A stretch of 64,000 nucleotides of DNA from Vitellaria paradoxa (GCA_019916065.1 CM034234.1:2614963-2678962), one strand, 5' to 3'. Shown: positions 12,255 through 25,100, numbered from the stretch's first letter. A program made the numbers and translations. Notes: generated by a model not told the origin, from the sequence alone.

Positions 12255-13980
12255 TGTATCGCCGCAATATCTCTGTGACTCCCAGTGACCTTAACGATGA
12301 TTATTCCAACAAGTTTCAAGTTTCAGAACGCTATATATTTCCAACGGCTCCAAGTGACTTGCCAACTATTTTTGCTTTAGCAGTGAGTGTAGTGACCCAT
12401 GTTGCAGCTTATGTTTTATTCGTGAATGGTGTAGTATTTTAGAATTCTTATAAAGAACATTAAAGATTGGACAATGGTTGAATTTTTGGATTTGCTTTAG
12501 TTAATTTATGCAAAGAAGGTAGAAAGGGATGCAAATGCCATGAGGTGGGAGCATTCCAAAATAGTAAATCATGAAATGGGCTTGTATTTTTGGTAATGGA
12601 CAGCTAGCCTAAGTATGTTTACATTATAAATAAAATATTATAGAAAACTCACTTCTTAACATTCCCTCTAATTAGTTCTTCACCTAAATTACTCTGCTTT
12701 CATTTCAAGTTGGTATCAGAGCCTTACCCTGGGTGTTCAATTGCCAAAACCCTCAAAACCTCACATTAAGGCTTTGGCAGCATAACTAAGGATCCACACT
12801 TGTCTTTGTTGACTGATGATCGCATTCCCAAAAACCACCTCACTGGAGTAGTTTCACGCACTACAGCACAGTTAGCACTTGGGATAGATTGGCGTCTAAT
12901 GCAATGGCGCGTGAAGGGTCCACCTAGGATTTGGGTTCTTCCATCGTGGTCGCTAGCACCTATACATTCTATGGATGGTGTACCAAGACCCAAGCACAAA
13001 CACAAGCCAAAATAGATAATTTCATGACATTTTAGCTTTATCCACATTGACGAATTCCCTTAGGGTTGGTGTTTAGTTCGATGAGTATGCAAGTTGAAGA
13101 ACAAGTGGCTAGGTTTTGAAGAATGATCACAATAATAATTTCTCTTTCTTGTCTTGGATCTTTTCTGTCTTCTAATACTGTTGTAGATCTTTTCTTATAA
13201 ATCAACTAGTCATTTGAGAATAAATCTTCCTTGATTTCATTTTCATTTTTTTGTTGGTTCCTTGATTCCATCTTCATTGAATAATATTTATCTTTTTTTT
13301 TTAAACCTGTAGCATAATTCAAATTTGAATTCTTCCATATGATTTTCTTCCAATCAAATTATGTTTTCATACAAATATAATCTTTGACTTATGTCAAAAT
13401 TTTGTTTCGTCAAATCCCAAAACCTTCAACTGGTTTCTCTCCATTTTTATGTTGATTCCCAATCATGGTTCTAATACTACTGTCGAGTGGGAGCACACTG
13501 CCTACTTGTGTTGACATTTTTGTTTATTGGTTTCCACGCTTTTCATGCTGAAAATTGTTATTCAACATTTTCTTAGCACTTTCTCTGGTGTTGACATTGC
13601 TATTTAATGTTAGCACACACTGCAATGGTGTTGACACCTTTGACACATAGCCTAAAAACTCTTATATTTCTTTCCAAACACCAAGATCAAGTTCTAAAAT
13701 CTTTTATATGAATTATGCACAAACCAATATATTCATTGAAATTCTTCATCTAAGCTTTGTTACTATCAAAACCATTCCCCCAATCATACAAGAAATCTTT
13801 GGATTAACATGATTGTTTTCTATAATTTCCTCTAGAAATTAAATAAATGGAAATCATTTTCTTCAAATTTTATGTCCTCCTTTCTACAAAACTTAATCCT
13901 TTTTTTTTCTCAATTAAATTGGACCAGCTCTTTCTCTTCAAAACTAAACATAAAAAAATAAATACTTTCTACAAAATCTC
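12255..13980. other. Retroelement debris around an orphan PBS
   Basis: A perfect PBS at 12711 marks the start of an internal retroelement region, so 12255-12708 probably contains LTR sequence. I find no second copy of that LTR in the window. The following 300 bp have short open frames on both strands without a recognised domain. The rest is AT-rich with no gene seen. Confidence 0.4.
12711..12723 (+). other. Orphan retrotransposon primer binding site
   Basis: TGGTATCAGAGCC is an exact complement of the plant initiator tRNA-Met 3' end as used by Copia and TRIM elements. No gag-pol follows and no 3' LTR is visible, so this is the 5' remnant of a truncated element. Confidence 0.7.
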
Positions 13981-13996
13981 ACTCTTTCACCTCGTG

Positions 13997-14032
<36 letters not shown>
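13997..14032. repeat. (TC)n microsatellite
   Basis: An uninterrupted run of CT/TC dinucleotides of about 35 bp lies in otherwise unassigned AT-rich DNA. Confidence 0.9.
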
Positions 14033-14035
<3 letters not shown>

Positions 14036-14049
14036 TGTTGCAGCAACTA

Positions 14050-15400
14050 AGAATCAACTATTTATATAAACAATATATTTATATATTGTATGTCCCCTAC
14101 TTCTTGTGTCCACTAATTTTGTAAAAATTAGTGTAGTGTGTGTTCATGTATTGTTAGTGTATCTATTTCTTAGGACTCAGCTTTTCTTTATTCAAATATT
14201 TATTATCTTAGCTTTTAGCATTGCTGTCATCTAACAACCTGATAGCAGTATAATAATAAACTAGAAAACATGATATAGGATCTACTTCAAAATCACAAAC
14301 CAACCGCCCCACTGCTTTGCACATACTGTACTGTCTCGCCAACCAAACAGGGGATTCAACCATCTCCCTAGTCAAACAATCCCCCACACCCATCACTTCT
14401 TCTACCATAAGATCAACCCCCCTACAACAACACCATTTAGATCTCTCCACCACAAAGGTCCATTAATCATCATCGATGGTGTTGAATATCTTGCGACTCA
14501 CTTCTGGTATCTTTCTCATACCCTCATCTATCTCTTACATACCATTTTGCCGTTGAATTCTTATAGATGATTAAACAATGAAGTGAATTATAGGAGAGTA
14601 ATTAATGAAATAATTTTGCAGGCCATATTTGAGGATTGTTTTCTATGTTGTTGCTTAGTCATTTTTGGGTTTGATCGGTCTGTGCGGATGAACAATTCCT
14701 CTCTTATCTGATTATTCCTCACTCTCCTCTAAAGCATATATAGGAATGCAATGTCAATTTTGTCCTCCCCCCGTCCATTCATTTTTCTTGCTTGAGTTGT
14801 GTGATTGTTATGACCCCCCCCGGGGGGCCTTCAACATCACATATTTGTATTTTCTGCATATGGGTGATGAGTTGCCCGGACAACACAGGTTTGTTTTTTG
14901 TTGATTTTTTTTTTATTTTTTATTTTTTTTTAGACCTGGTTCAATTTTTTTCCGGGTAAGATTTATTGTTGTGTCATTTATATTGATTTTTGAGGCACTT
15001 TCTGTATATTTTCGCAGTTAATGAATAGGTAAAAATCTTTGGTCTTTGCAGGTCAGTTTATGAGCCCTAGTCATGGAACAAGGGCGTTGCTAAAGCAGCT
15101 GTGTTTTGGAATTGAATCTCAATCTGCTATGTTCCCATGTTACTCAATGATGAAAATGTTTCAGTGCTGAATGGTATTAGTTTTTGCATTTCCTTAGGCC
15201 ATCAACAGAAGAATAGAATTTCATTGTTTGTGAGGTTATTGTTTTGAGTTTTAATTAGTTGGACATTTCTTAAAATTGGACACTATACAATATACAGATA
15301 AACGGGGGAGCGAGGCATTCCGGTCCAGATGGTAAGTGTGGCATGTTAAGTTTTCAGACCACTTAGGTCTAGAAGCTTTGCTCAAATATTTAGGCATTTT
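14050..15400. other. Intergenic DNA, no recognised gene
   Basis: A minus-strand frame of about 80 codons at 14208-14453 contains several Cys and Trp residues, but I cannot assign it to a family. Position 14813-14828 has a run of C followed by a run of G. Nothing else is supportable. Confidence 0.35.
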
Positions 15401-15403
15401 TAG

Positions 15404-15660
15404 GCTCCGTTTGACATCGGTAGTCATTAGCCAAGCTAATGGTTACTTCAATAGGATTTAAGTAAATTTACTCTCTTATATTTTAATCTTCTTTTAAACT
15501 TTTAAGGCTAAAAATGTCAAATTAACAAAAATAAGTTAACCCCCTCAAAAAAAGCACTTTTTTTCCTTTTCCAAACACAAATTTAGCTAGTTTTTTTTTT
15601 AATTAGCTAGTAGCTGGCTAAAAAAAACTAACTAAATTTATTCCCAAATCAAGCCTTAAT
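15404..15660. mobile_element. MITE, same family as 8940-9230
   Basis: The ends read TAGGCTCCGTTTGAC on the left and CCCAAATCAAGCCTTA on the right, which are inverted-repeat like (TAAGGCTTGATTTG on the reverse strand). The interior shares CTCTTATATTTT, CTTCTTTTAAAC and GTCAAATTAACAAAA with the copy at 8940-9230. There is no coding capacity. Confidence 0.6.
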
Positions 15661-15679
15661 TTGCAAGGACGGTTTCCCA

Positions 15680-16682
15680 GGAAAATTGTGGGCTTATAGT
15701 GGGCCAGTTTCGATCTTTATCTTTCAGATTTTTCAATTTGAAAGCCCATGAACTATGCAAGTGTGTAATGGATCATCAATTCTGTAGTATGATCAAAATT
15801 TTTGGGCTCGGCAACGCCTTGGCCACACCGTTTTAAATTTGTCACAGATAACACTAGCTGATCAGTCGATAATGCTAACAAATTTGAAATTTTACGAGGC
15901 GATTTGTCCGCAGGAATGAAGTAGGCAGTGGATAAATAGGCCATGAAATTACACTGAAAGCTCATCTAAAGTACCATGGTCCAGAAAATGTGTCCCTAGG
16001 ATGTATAAATTTTAAGATTTGCCCATACGCCTGGTAGTTAGTGGACCGCAGCTGGGCGATTGTGGGCCCATAAACCCCAAGACTAAGCAGTCCTTGTGTC
16101 GGTGGTTTGGATCCCAACAAGTTACAAACTGCGAGCCCAGCTACAGGGTCATTGATCTGAAAATTAGTGGGCCATCGCGGGCCAACAGCAGGCCCATAAG
16201 CCCCAAAAAGATCCTTAGTAGGATCCCATGAAACTACGAAAGCCCAGCCGCAGGCCCATCAATCCGGAAATCAGCCCAGTTATGGGCCATTAACCTGAAA
16301 ATTGAGCCCAGCTATGGCCCATTAACCTGGAAAATAAGCCCACATTAGGCCCATTATCTGAAAACTAAGCCTGTTAAGGCCCATTAATATAAAAAGCCCT
16401 CATAAGGGCCCTTATTTGGAAAATAAGCTCAATCAAGGTCCGTTAATGTAAAAACAAGCTGCGTGGCCCCATAATCTGAAAATTCAGCCAATTAAGGCCC
16501 ATTAATCTAAAAAAAAAGTCCAGCAAGGCCCATTATCTAGAAAATAAGCCCAATTAAGGTCCATTTATACAATAATATCTAGAAAATAAGCTCAATCAAG
16601 GTCCATTAATATAATAATAATCTTCGCTAATGCCCATTGTTTGGAAAATAAGCTCAATTAAGGCCATTAATGTTAAAATAAG
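15680..16682. repeat. GGCCCA-rich ~31-bp minisatellite, left arm
   Basis: Degenerate units of about 31 bp follow each other, with a core close to GCCCAGCTAAGGCCCATTAA followed by a short A-rich linker. Units are well formed from about 16190 onward and more decayed to the left. Every unit carries one or more GGCCCA/TGGGCC motifs. The array continues at 18312 after an insertion. Confidence 0.8.
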
Positions 16683-16860
16683 GGGTTTTTGGAGGCCGGT
16701 CACTATTTATGCACTTATAAGGATTTAAGTCATACCCAAAAAACTTGTTTGTAAATAAGTCACACTTGCAACAAAAAGACAAAAAAAGACATCACGCGTT
16801 TTTCACCACATTTCAAAACTGTCAGTTTTATCCGAAAATAGTGTACACTTCACTCATAAC

Positions 16861-17110
16861 TTCCGTGACTTTCCATCTTCTTTACAAAGCAAGAAAAATC
16901 GATTTTTGGAAACAAAATCAAAACTGTTTGGGAAAAACTTAATTTCGCGACTTTCCATCTTCTTTACAAAGTAAGTAAAATTGATTTTTGAAAACAAAAT
17001 CAAAACTGTTTGGAAAAACCTAATTCCGCGACTTTCCATCTTCTTTACAAAGCAAGCAAAATCGATTTTTGGAAACAAAATCAAAACTATTTGGGAAAAA
17101 CCTAAATCGA
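16861..17110. repeat. ~82-bp tandem repeat, three copies
   Basis: GACTTTCCATCTTCTTTACA occurs near 16866, 16948 and 17029, each followed by an AAATCGATTTTTG-type block and AAAACTGTTTGG. The period is 81-82 bp and the copies differ at only a few positions. Confidence 0.9.
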
Positions 17111-17144
17111 TCATCATTCCTAAGTATATTTATTTTTTTTTATT

Positions 17145-17935
17145 TTGAAACAGTATCGGTACTGTTTTGAAGATATCTCAAAATACTAATCAACTCCATG
17201 GATTTCTCTTACCCAAAACTTATCATCTGCTTATAATTCATGGTGCTATTTTAAAAACAGTACCGGTACTGTTTTGAAGACAGTACCGATAAAACAGTAC
17301 CGGTACTGTTTTCATATTGCCTAAAAAACATCAATCGATACATAACAAAAACCAACGATACGAGCCAACATCATCATATTTTTTGAAACAGTACCGGTAC
17401 TGTTTTGAAGATAGCTCAAAAAGTCAATCGGCCCCATGGATTTCTCTTGCCCTTAAAACTCGTCATCCGCTTATAATTCATGGTGCTGTTTTGAAAACAG
17501 TACCGATAAAATAGTACCGGTACTGTGTTGAAAACAGTACCGATAAAACAGTACCGATAAAACAGTACCGGTACTGTTTTGGACCGGTACTGTTTTCATA
17601 TTATGTAAAAAACATCAATCGATAGATAACACAAACCAACCATACGAGCCAACATCATCATATTTTTTGAAACAGTACCGGTACTGTTTTGAAGATAGCT
17701 CAAAACGTTAATCGGCCCAATAGATTTCTCTTACCCTTAAAACTTGTCATCCGCTTATAATTCATGGTGCTGTTTTGAAAACAGTACCGATAAAACAGTA
17801 CCGGTACTGTTTTCATACTGCCTAAAAAACATCAATCGATACATAACATAAACCAATCATACGAGCAAACATCATCATATTTTTTGAAACAGTACCGGTA
17901 CTGTTTTGAAAATAACTCAAAACGCCAATCGGTAA
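17145..17935. repeat. Palindrome array within ~240-285-bp tandem units
   Basis: Larger units (marked by CTTATAATTCATGGTGCT near 17230, 17470 and 17754) carry repeated perfect 20-22-bp palindromes, AAACAGTACCGGTACTGTTT. Perfect copies centre near 17264, 17301, 17395, 17570, 17680, 17802 and 17896, and a damaged one lies near 17519. Half-sites reading CAGTACCGATAAAA lie between them. There is no open frame of note. Confidence 0.9.
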
Positions 17936-18311
17936 AATCAATCCATGAAGAAGATAGGCCAAATAAGTTCTATCTTCTTAATATCTTCACGACTAAAACT
18001 GTAAATAATGAAACTGAAAATAAGGAAAGAAAAAAAAATGGAAGAAGCGTGATTCTTGGCAAACATATCTTCACGTGATTTCCAGAATTCCTGAAAATAA
18101 CTTGTGTAATTTTGTTATAGAAATAAAGGATATTATCGGTATATTAGAAACTACATTTAAAACAAACTCGTGGGACCCACTCAAAAGTGTGACTTAAATA
18201 CAAAATTTTCCACATTAATGTGACTTAAAAGCAATACTTTTTTTTAGGTGTGACTAATAGTTTTAAAAGATTACAAAGTATGACTTGGATACAATTTTTC
18301 GTTAAAATAAG

Positions 18312-19260
18312 CCAGTATGGGCCCATTATTCGAAAAATAAGCCCAGTTAAGGCCCATTAATATGCAAATAAGCCCAGCTGAGGCTCATTAATGTAAAAAT
18401 AAGCCCAATTAAGGCCATTAATGTAAAAATAAGCCCGTACGGGCCCATTATCTAACAATAAGCCCAGTTAAGGTCCATTAATGTAAAAAGAGCCCCTCTA
18501 ATGCCCATCATCTAAAATACAGGCCCAGCTAAGGCCCATTAATGTAACAATAAGCTGAGCTGAGGCCCATTAATCTGAAGAATATGACAAGCCAAGTCCT
18601 ACTGATGTAAAAATAAGCCCAGCTAAGGCCCATTAATCTGAAAGTAAGTCCCGTTATGGGCCTCTTAGCTGAAATTTGAGCAACCGATGGGCCGAGTCAT
18701 TAAATTTCAAAATGCAAGCACAGCTATAGGCACATTAATGGGCCAGCCTATAAAGTGAAAAATAAACAAGCCTATGAACTCAACCACTGGGCTGAACCCA
18801 TGAAGTAAAAACGCACGCAGAGCTATTCACAAGCCTCCGGCCTAAGCCCACGAAATTTCAAAATTTTGGGCGGAGTCCATGAGTCAAAATGCAAGAGGAG
18901 ATATAGGCACATTAATGGGCCGGCACAAGCCTAACTACAAGCCCATATACTAAAAAAGCCTAAAGCGTTTCAAAATGTAAGCCCATCTTTAGGCCTATTA
19001 CACCTTATAAGTTTGGGCAACACACAAAGAATAATTTTAATTTTTGTCCATGAGCCTTGAAATGCATGAAATGATCCGGGTCGGGCCGACACTCTGTCAC
19101 AAGGAGAGAATATAGTAAGATCAATTATGGGCTCAAATGTACATGATTGTCAGAAAAATTCGGCCTACACAGACCCAAACTCTTAACCCAGATAATTTTG
19201 ACTCAAAATGTCCAATTATTGGGCTCATACAGCATATTTGAAGGTGTTACTAGTTTTTAA
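18312..19260. repeat. GGCCCA-rich ~31-bp minisatellite, right arm
   Basis: This is a continuation of the same array, with about a dozen clear units up to 18660 (AATAAGCCCAGCTAAGGCCC type). After that the units decay but still carry GGGCC/GGCCC motifs to about 19250. Confidence 0.8.
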
Positions 19261-20062
19261 ATTTTATATGCTACGATTATTTGGCTAAAATGGCCTATTC
19301 TATCTCCGACAAAATTTAGGCCTATTCTATCCTCCACTCACCTAAAATAAGATGTACATAATAACAGATATGATGCATAATGAATCATACAAACCAACAC
19401 CGTATTGGCCGCAGGTGAACTTCATTTTACAAATGATGCAGTCATTGACTCCAACAAAATTAAAATAAAAGAAAATCTGAACCTCACTATACAAGCTTAA
19501 TACGAGTACTATTTTTCAAACCAAAGCAAACTAGTACGAGTACTATTTTTCAGAGCAAGCAAACGAGGCAAAACCTGATTTCTGCAAACAAAACTGCAAC
19601 AAAATCCCATCAGTCTGAATCTTCATTTATCAATCTGCCAAGAAAGGAATAATTTCATGTGAAAACCCATTGAATAAAAACTGAGTGCATATACATACTA
19701 TAACATAATATATATATAATAACATAAGTACTGTTTCTTCTCTCCCAAATGCTGTGCACAAAAGTTCATTGCAATCTGCATGTAGGAGCAACTAAACTAA
19801 ACTAAACTATCAAATAGTTTTTCTGTGAATAATTTGATAGGGAACATAATTAACATTTTAGTTCTTCCCACGAACTAGACTACTACTTGGTTGACTTACA
19901 TGAGAATAATTCCAACAATGTTGGCTTACACTTCGAGTTCAATTATCTGCTGCAACGCAGGTTTGCGACTAGATTTTCTAGTTATTATCTTGTTCACTTC
20001 CCACCAAAAGGAACGTATATAGAGATGGCGGCATAGGGAATGTCTTCCCACTACGGGGTTTA

Positions 20063-20222
20063 GGCAGAGACGGAGCCAAGATCATTTTACATATAGGGGG
20101 ACTAAAATATTAGGGAATATATTAGGTAATTGCTTTTTTTCCTAAAGCGGGGAAGTTTTGGATTGAAAAAAGTGTAGGTATCATCATGGCCCCCACAGTT
20201 GTGGCCTAGATTCGTCCCTGAA
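20063..20222. mobile_element. MITE-like fragment
   Basis: The left end GCAGAGACGGAGCCAAGAT and right end GCCTAGATTCGTCCCTGA are roughly inverted copies of each other (right end reversed: TCAGGGACGAATCTAGGC). CAGRGACGGA-type ends of this kind are common on plant non-autonomous elements. Confidence 0.45.
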
Positions 20223-20569
20223 TATAGGGATGGTCCTTCCATTTTGAACAAACAATATTCTGTATTTCAATCTTTTATACGTAGCAGCTCTCAGTTGCCC
20301 TTGCGTGAAAGTAACATTTGTGTTCCTACCATTTTTGGAGCCAGAAGCTGCCAGTGGCGTTCATAATAGTTAGCTTTTCTTCCTTTGAGGTTCATATTTA
20401 CTTCTAAGAATCAAGTAAGCTATCTTTAAAAGATTTTTACTGGCAACACCTAACATAAGTATGCTACAAAGACCCAGATTAAGTGTACAAGGAGAAGCTA
20501 AAATCACACCCCCCCCCCCCAAAAAAAAAAAATTAGATAGTTCTACCATGACTTAGTATATTTCACTGG

Positions 20570-20765
20570 AATCAGCAGCGAATCTAGGAATTTTGTTGAG
20601 TGGAAACAAAATTAAAAAATAAAAAAAACAAATTTCAGTGGGGACAATTTATATATTTATATATTAAAAAAATAAAAAATTTATACAAAATATATATAAA
20701 ATATACAAACTTTTAGTAGGAGGCAACTGCCCCCACTCACCCCTTCATGGATCCGCCCATGACTG
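20570..20765. mobile_element. MITE-like fragment
   Basis: The left part reads CAGCAGCGAATCTAGGAATT. The right part reads ACTCACCCCTTCATGGATCC and then GCCCATGACTG. The ends are weakly inverted relative to each other, and the centre is AT-rich. Text like GCCCCCACTC...GGATCCGCC is widespread in plant intergenic repeats. Confidence 0.4.
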
Positions 20766-21993
20766 GAATACATACTCTACTAGGAGACACAATAATAAGA
20801 TGTATTAACTTTTCCTCTCATAAAAAGAACAAACCACTGTTCTTGAATTCCAATAATTTGATGATCCTGAAAAACAAATATAGTCCTCTAAGAAAGTAAG
20901 TTAATTTTGAAATATGCATTCCTATGAAGTGGCAAATGCTAAACCATAAATTAAGTAAATGGATGAAATAAATAATTAGTTGTTTATGACAATACAAGCT
21001 TAAAATGAAGTTAATAAAAACAATACAACAGGTATTCACAATTTTCCAATTCAACAGAGCAAAACAATAATAAAATTTTAAGAGTAGATGATTTCCTTGA
21101 CTTGTTTGCACGAGCCAATTGGAGAAGCAGGATCCAAGTAGGCCAACAACAAGAAATTGGATCTAAGCTTAAATTTTTTGTGAACAGATATTTCATAAAA
21201 GTGTCAATTCTAGGAAATTCTCTTTTCGCTTAGCAAATGAAACTTTGCAGTTCGTGTCATTCATGTTCAATACAAAACAAATACTGAGAACCAAGACTTT
21301 GATATCATCGGGACATTTTTTGATATTGCTAGAAAATATAGGATAATGCAACTAATCTGGGTACAAAAATACACTTTAGACACTTGGGATGACAGGTAAA
21401 TCTGTAGAAGCATGCAACCATGAATTCAAAGAATGGTAACCAAACAAATTACGTACCACAACTCTCATGTATCAAGGAAGGTCTAAAGTTATCCAAAATA
21501 ATGATCAGAAGAACCATTAAGTAAAAATTTAAAGTTCTCAAGCTTTCATCCTTTCAATAGTAAATGAACAACTATAAGGTTACCAAGGCAATAGATTAGT
21601 TATGTGGTGAACAACAATGTTGTATGCACCTATCATCATTACCCATATGAAAGGTATTATCACCTGCAAACTCTCAAAATAATAAAAACATTTAATTTGA
21701 CTGAATAAAAATGTTTACTGTAGATAAATTCTGATTATTTGAAGATGGATCAGATCTGTTTAGGAGATATGTTAGGAATGATTGGATAAGATTTGATGAG
21801 ATAAGAATCATTCAGTTTCAAGTCTTCTGGAATTCTGATTTATAGGAGTTAGTTTCCTGTTTTTTAGGGGTTTGTTTTCCTTAATCTTAAGCTGCCGATT
21901 GCTACAAATATGGCAGGAATTATCCACTCTATGTATATATATACAGAGCTGTAAACACTTTGTAATTATTATGAAGAAATAATACTACTTTTA

Positions 21994-22005
21994 TGGTATC
22001 AGAGC
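21994..22005 (+). other. Copia primer binding site
   Basis: TGGTATCAGAGC, the complement of the initiator tRNA-Met 3' end, lies directly after the 5' LTR and about 115 bases before the gag start codon. Confidence 0.85.
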
Positions 22006-22121
22006 AAGGTTCTCCATAGAAGCTCTATCTTCCTATCTGGCTGAGGTTTGTCCTCCTTAACTATCCCTCATCTACTTTAATCGGCCAAGGTTCTGTCCTC
22101 CTTAGTCTTCAATTCTCAAAA

Positions 22122-25100
22122 ATGAGTTCAGGAAAGGAATCCGAAATTCTATCCTCTGGTCTTCCTCAACCTGCAATTGCTTCCCAAACCTTTGTAGAAG
22201 GTTCGACTTTGCAGATCACCAACCACAAGCTGAATGGAAAAAATTTCCTCCAGTGGTCTAAATCTGTGTTACTGGTTATTCGTGGTAGAGGGAAAATGGG
22301 CTATCTCAATGGAGATATTAAACAGCCCAAAGTGGAAGATCCCTCTCATGCAAACTGGGAACTTAACAATTCTATTGTTATGGCCTGGTTAATCAATTCC
22401 ATGGAGCCTCACATCAACAGGACCTATTTATTCATTTGGACTGCACAGGCCATCTAAGCTGCAGTAAATACCAATTATTTTGACCTCAAGAATGCCTCTC
22501 AGGTGTTCGAGATCAAGAATCAACTAAAGGAAATAAGACAAGAAAATCTAGAAGTTACAGAGTACTACAATGAACTACAAATCCTATGGCAAGAATTGGA
22601 TATGCATTATGAAGCTGATTGGGGAGATCTAGAAGAAAATATAAAGTTCAAAAGACACCTAGAGAAGGAGAGGTTGTATGAATTCTTGACAGGGTTAAAT
22701 CGAGATCTCGATGAATTACAAGGAAGGATTCTTGGCCACAAACCTCTGCCTTCCATTGACGAAGCATTCGCTGAAGTGAGAAGGGAAGCAAACAGGAGAA
22801 GAGTAATGCTTGGCATTGGAGGAAACAGATAAGTTCCTGCCACATCAGTGGGCGAGAGACCTACTGAAACAACAGCTCTTGCTGTCAAACATAATCGTGA
22901 TAAAAAAAAACCATCAAAAGGGTGACAAAGGAGGAAAGCTCTGGTGCAACCATTGCAACAAACCAGGACACACACGAGATTTATGCTCGGATCCCCATGG
23001 AAAACCAACCAACTGGAAACCAAGAGGACCAAGAAAGGGCTTTCAAGCAACTATGGAGGAGAAACCAGTCGAGTCTCGAAGGGAATCAGAACAAAATGGA
23101 ATTTTCTTGAACAAATCTCAACTGGAACAACTGCAGAAGCTGCTCAGTCAATCAGCAGTTGGTAACACAAGCACCTCTGCAACTGCTTCAGGTACAGCGA
23201 TGCATACCAAGAGCAAGACTTCTTGGATGCTTGATTCTGAGGCCTCTGACCATATGATAGGTAACTTATCCTTGTTCTATGATTATACCCCTTGCTCTGG
23301 AATTTCTAGAGTCAAGGTAGCTGATGGTTCCTACTCAACCATTGTTGGAAAAGGATTAATTCAACTCTCAAATAATCTTTCACTTCACTCTGTTCTTTAT
23401 GTTCCCAACCTCACTTGCAACCTGATTTCAATTAGCAAACTTACTCATGAATTAAACTACTAGGCTAAGTTTTCTGCCAATGGCTGTGAACTTCAGGAAC
23501 TGGGTTCGAGAATGATGATTGGCAATGCTAGAGTTTGTGATGGTCTCTACTATTTTGACACTGAAGACAGCTTAGAAAAGACTACTGCTACAGCAGAGAA
23601 TGTTTACTCTCTTAGTTCTGATAATGAAATAATGTTAAGGCATTATAAGCTAGGCCACCCCAATTTCCATTACCTTAAACGATTGTTTCCAGATTTGTTT
23701 ATCAATAAAAATCCTAGTTCCTTTAGTTGTGAATTTTGTTTACTTGCTAAACACTGTCGTGCACAATTTCCCATCAAACCATACAAAGAATCTCAACCTT
23801 TTTCCTGAATTCACAGTAACATATGGGGACCCTCTCGTGTTAAAAATGTCTCAAGCTCTCGTTGGTTTATTACTTTCATTGATGATCACACAAGGGTCTG
23901 TTGAGTATACCTTCTTAAGGAGAAAACTTAAGGTGCCCAGGTGTTTAAGTCCTTCCATTCAATGATCTTGACTCAGTTCAATGTCCTGATTCAAACCTTA
24001 AGAACTGATAATGGAAGAGAATATTTTAATTCCATTATAGGTGATTACCTTGCTAATAATGGAATAATTCATCAAAGTTCTTTCCTAGATACACCCCAAC
24101 AAAATGGTATAGTTGAGAGGAAAAATAAACATCTTCTTGAGGTTGCTAAAGCCTTAATGTTCACTATGAATATACCTAAATATCTATGGGGTTAAGCTGT
24201 GTTAACAACCTCCTATTTGATCAACAGAATGCCCTCTAGGATCCTAAATTTTTCTTCTCCTTGGTCTATTGTCCTACAACAATATCCTAACTTCAGGTCT
24301 ATGTCCTCTCTACCCCCAAAAATTTTTGGGTGTACTGTGTTTATTCACAACCACTCACCTAATAAATCCAAACTTGATCCCAAATCCATTAAATGTGTCT
24401 TCATTGGATATTCTCCTACTCAAAGGGGATACAAATGTTATTCTCCCTCACTTCGTCGAGTCTTTGTTTCCATGGATATCTCCTTTGTCGAGTCTCAACC
24501 TTTCTTCACCAATACTTATCTTTAGGAGGAGAATTTAAGTGCAAATAAGTCTTGGGACATATCTAAAGAAGAGCCTTCCTTACCTGAGTCTTCATTATCT
24601 CAGTCCACAGTCTCACCTCTAGCCTTGGCTTCACCTTTAGTGCCTAACATTGAACCTGAGTTTAATGCCAAACAATCTCAACCATTTATGGAACTAAGAG
24701 GAGATACTTCTTAGTCAGGAGGAGAAAAGTCAAGGGAAGACACTGCCAGACTTGGCTCTCACCCAGATGGACAATTACTGGTTTACTCAAGGAGAAATCA
24801 CAGACAACAAGGCCAATCTGACTTGAATCTTAGTTCCCAGGACTATGAAGATAGTGGCGATCAAATTCAGTGCAGTATTGAGGCTCCAGATCAGGACCCG
24901 AACTTGCCTATTGCTGTCAAAAAAGGAATAAGGTCCTGTACTCAGCATCCTATATCTCAGTTTGTATCTTACACTAGGCTGTCTCCTACCTTTCATGCTT
25001 TTACTACTGCTCTGTCAGAAACTACAATCCCAAAAAACAATTGACGAGGCTCCAGCAGACCCAAATTGGAGAGCAGCGGTGCAAGAAGAAATTAATGCAC

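Larger units (their letters stand above)
16672..18311. mobile_element. 1.6-kb insertion splitting the minisatellite
   Basis: The 11-bp string GTTAAAATAAG stands at both edges (16672-16682 and 18301-18311) and looks like a target duplication, although the host repeat itself contains a similar string. Near the ends there are inverted relatives of AAGTCACAC/GTGTGACTT (for example near 16760 and 18190-18290), giving loose terminal inverted repeats. The body has no long open frame and consists of an 82-bp tandem triplet and an array of palindromes. A non-autonomous DNA transposon, perhaps Mutator-like, is my inference. Confidence 0.5.
19261..21769. other. Intergenic DNA with MITE-like fragments
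   Basis: No gene is supported. Two short transposon-like segments are listed separately. Open frames such as 20818-21111 minus are AT-biased and lack domains. A run of C followed by A lies at 20509-20532. Confidence 0.4.

Noticed and set aside
14208..14453. Minus-strand Cys/Trp-containing frame as a gene
   Set aside because: There is no recognisable domain, no neighbouring exons, and the surrounding DNA is repeat-like. It may be a decayed transposon piece but I cannot say which.
17145..17935. Palindrome array as a CRISPR array
   Set aside because: The repeats are fully palindromic, spacers are irregular and themselves repetitive, and the context is a plant nuclear genome.
20818..21196. Minus-strand frames of 61-97 codons
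   Set aside because: They are AT-biased, hydrophobic by composition, lack splice partners and match no family that I know.
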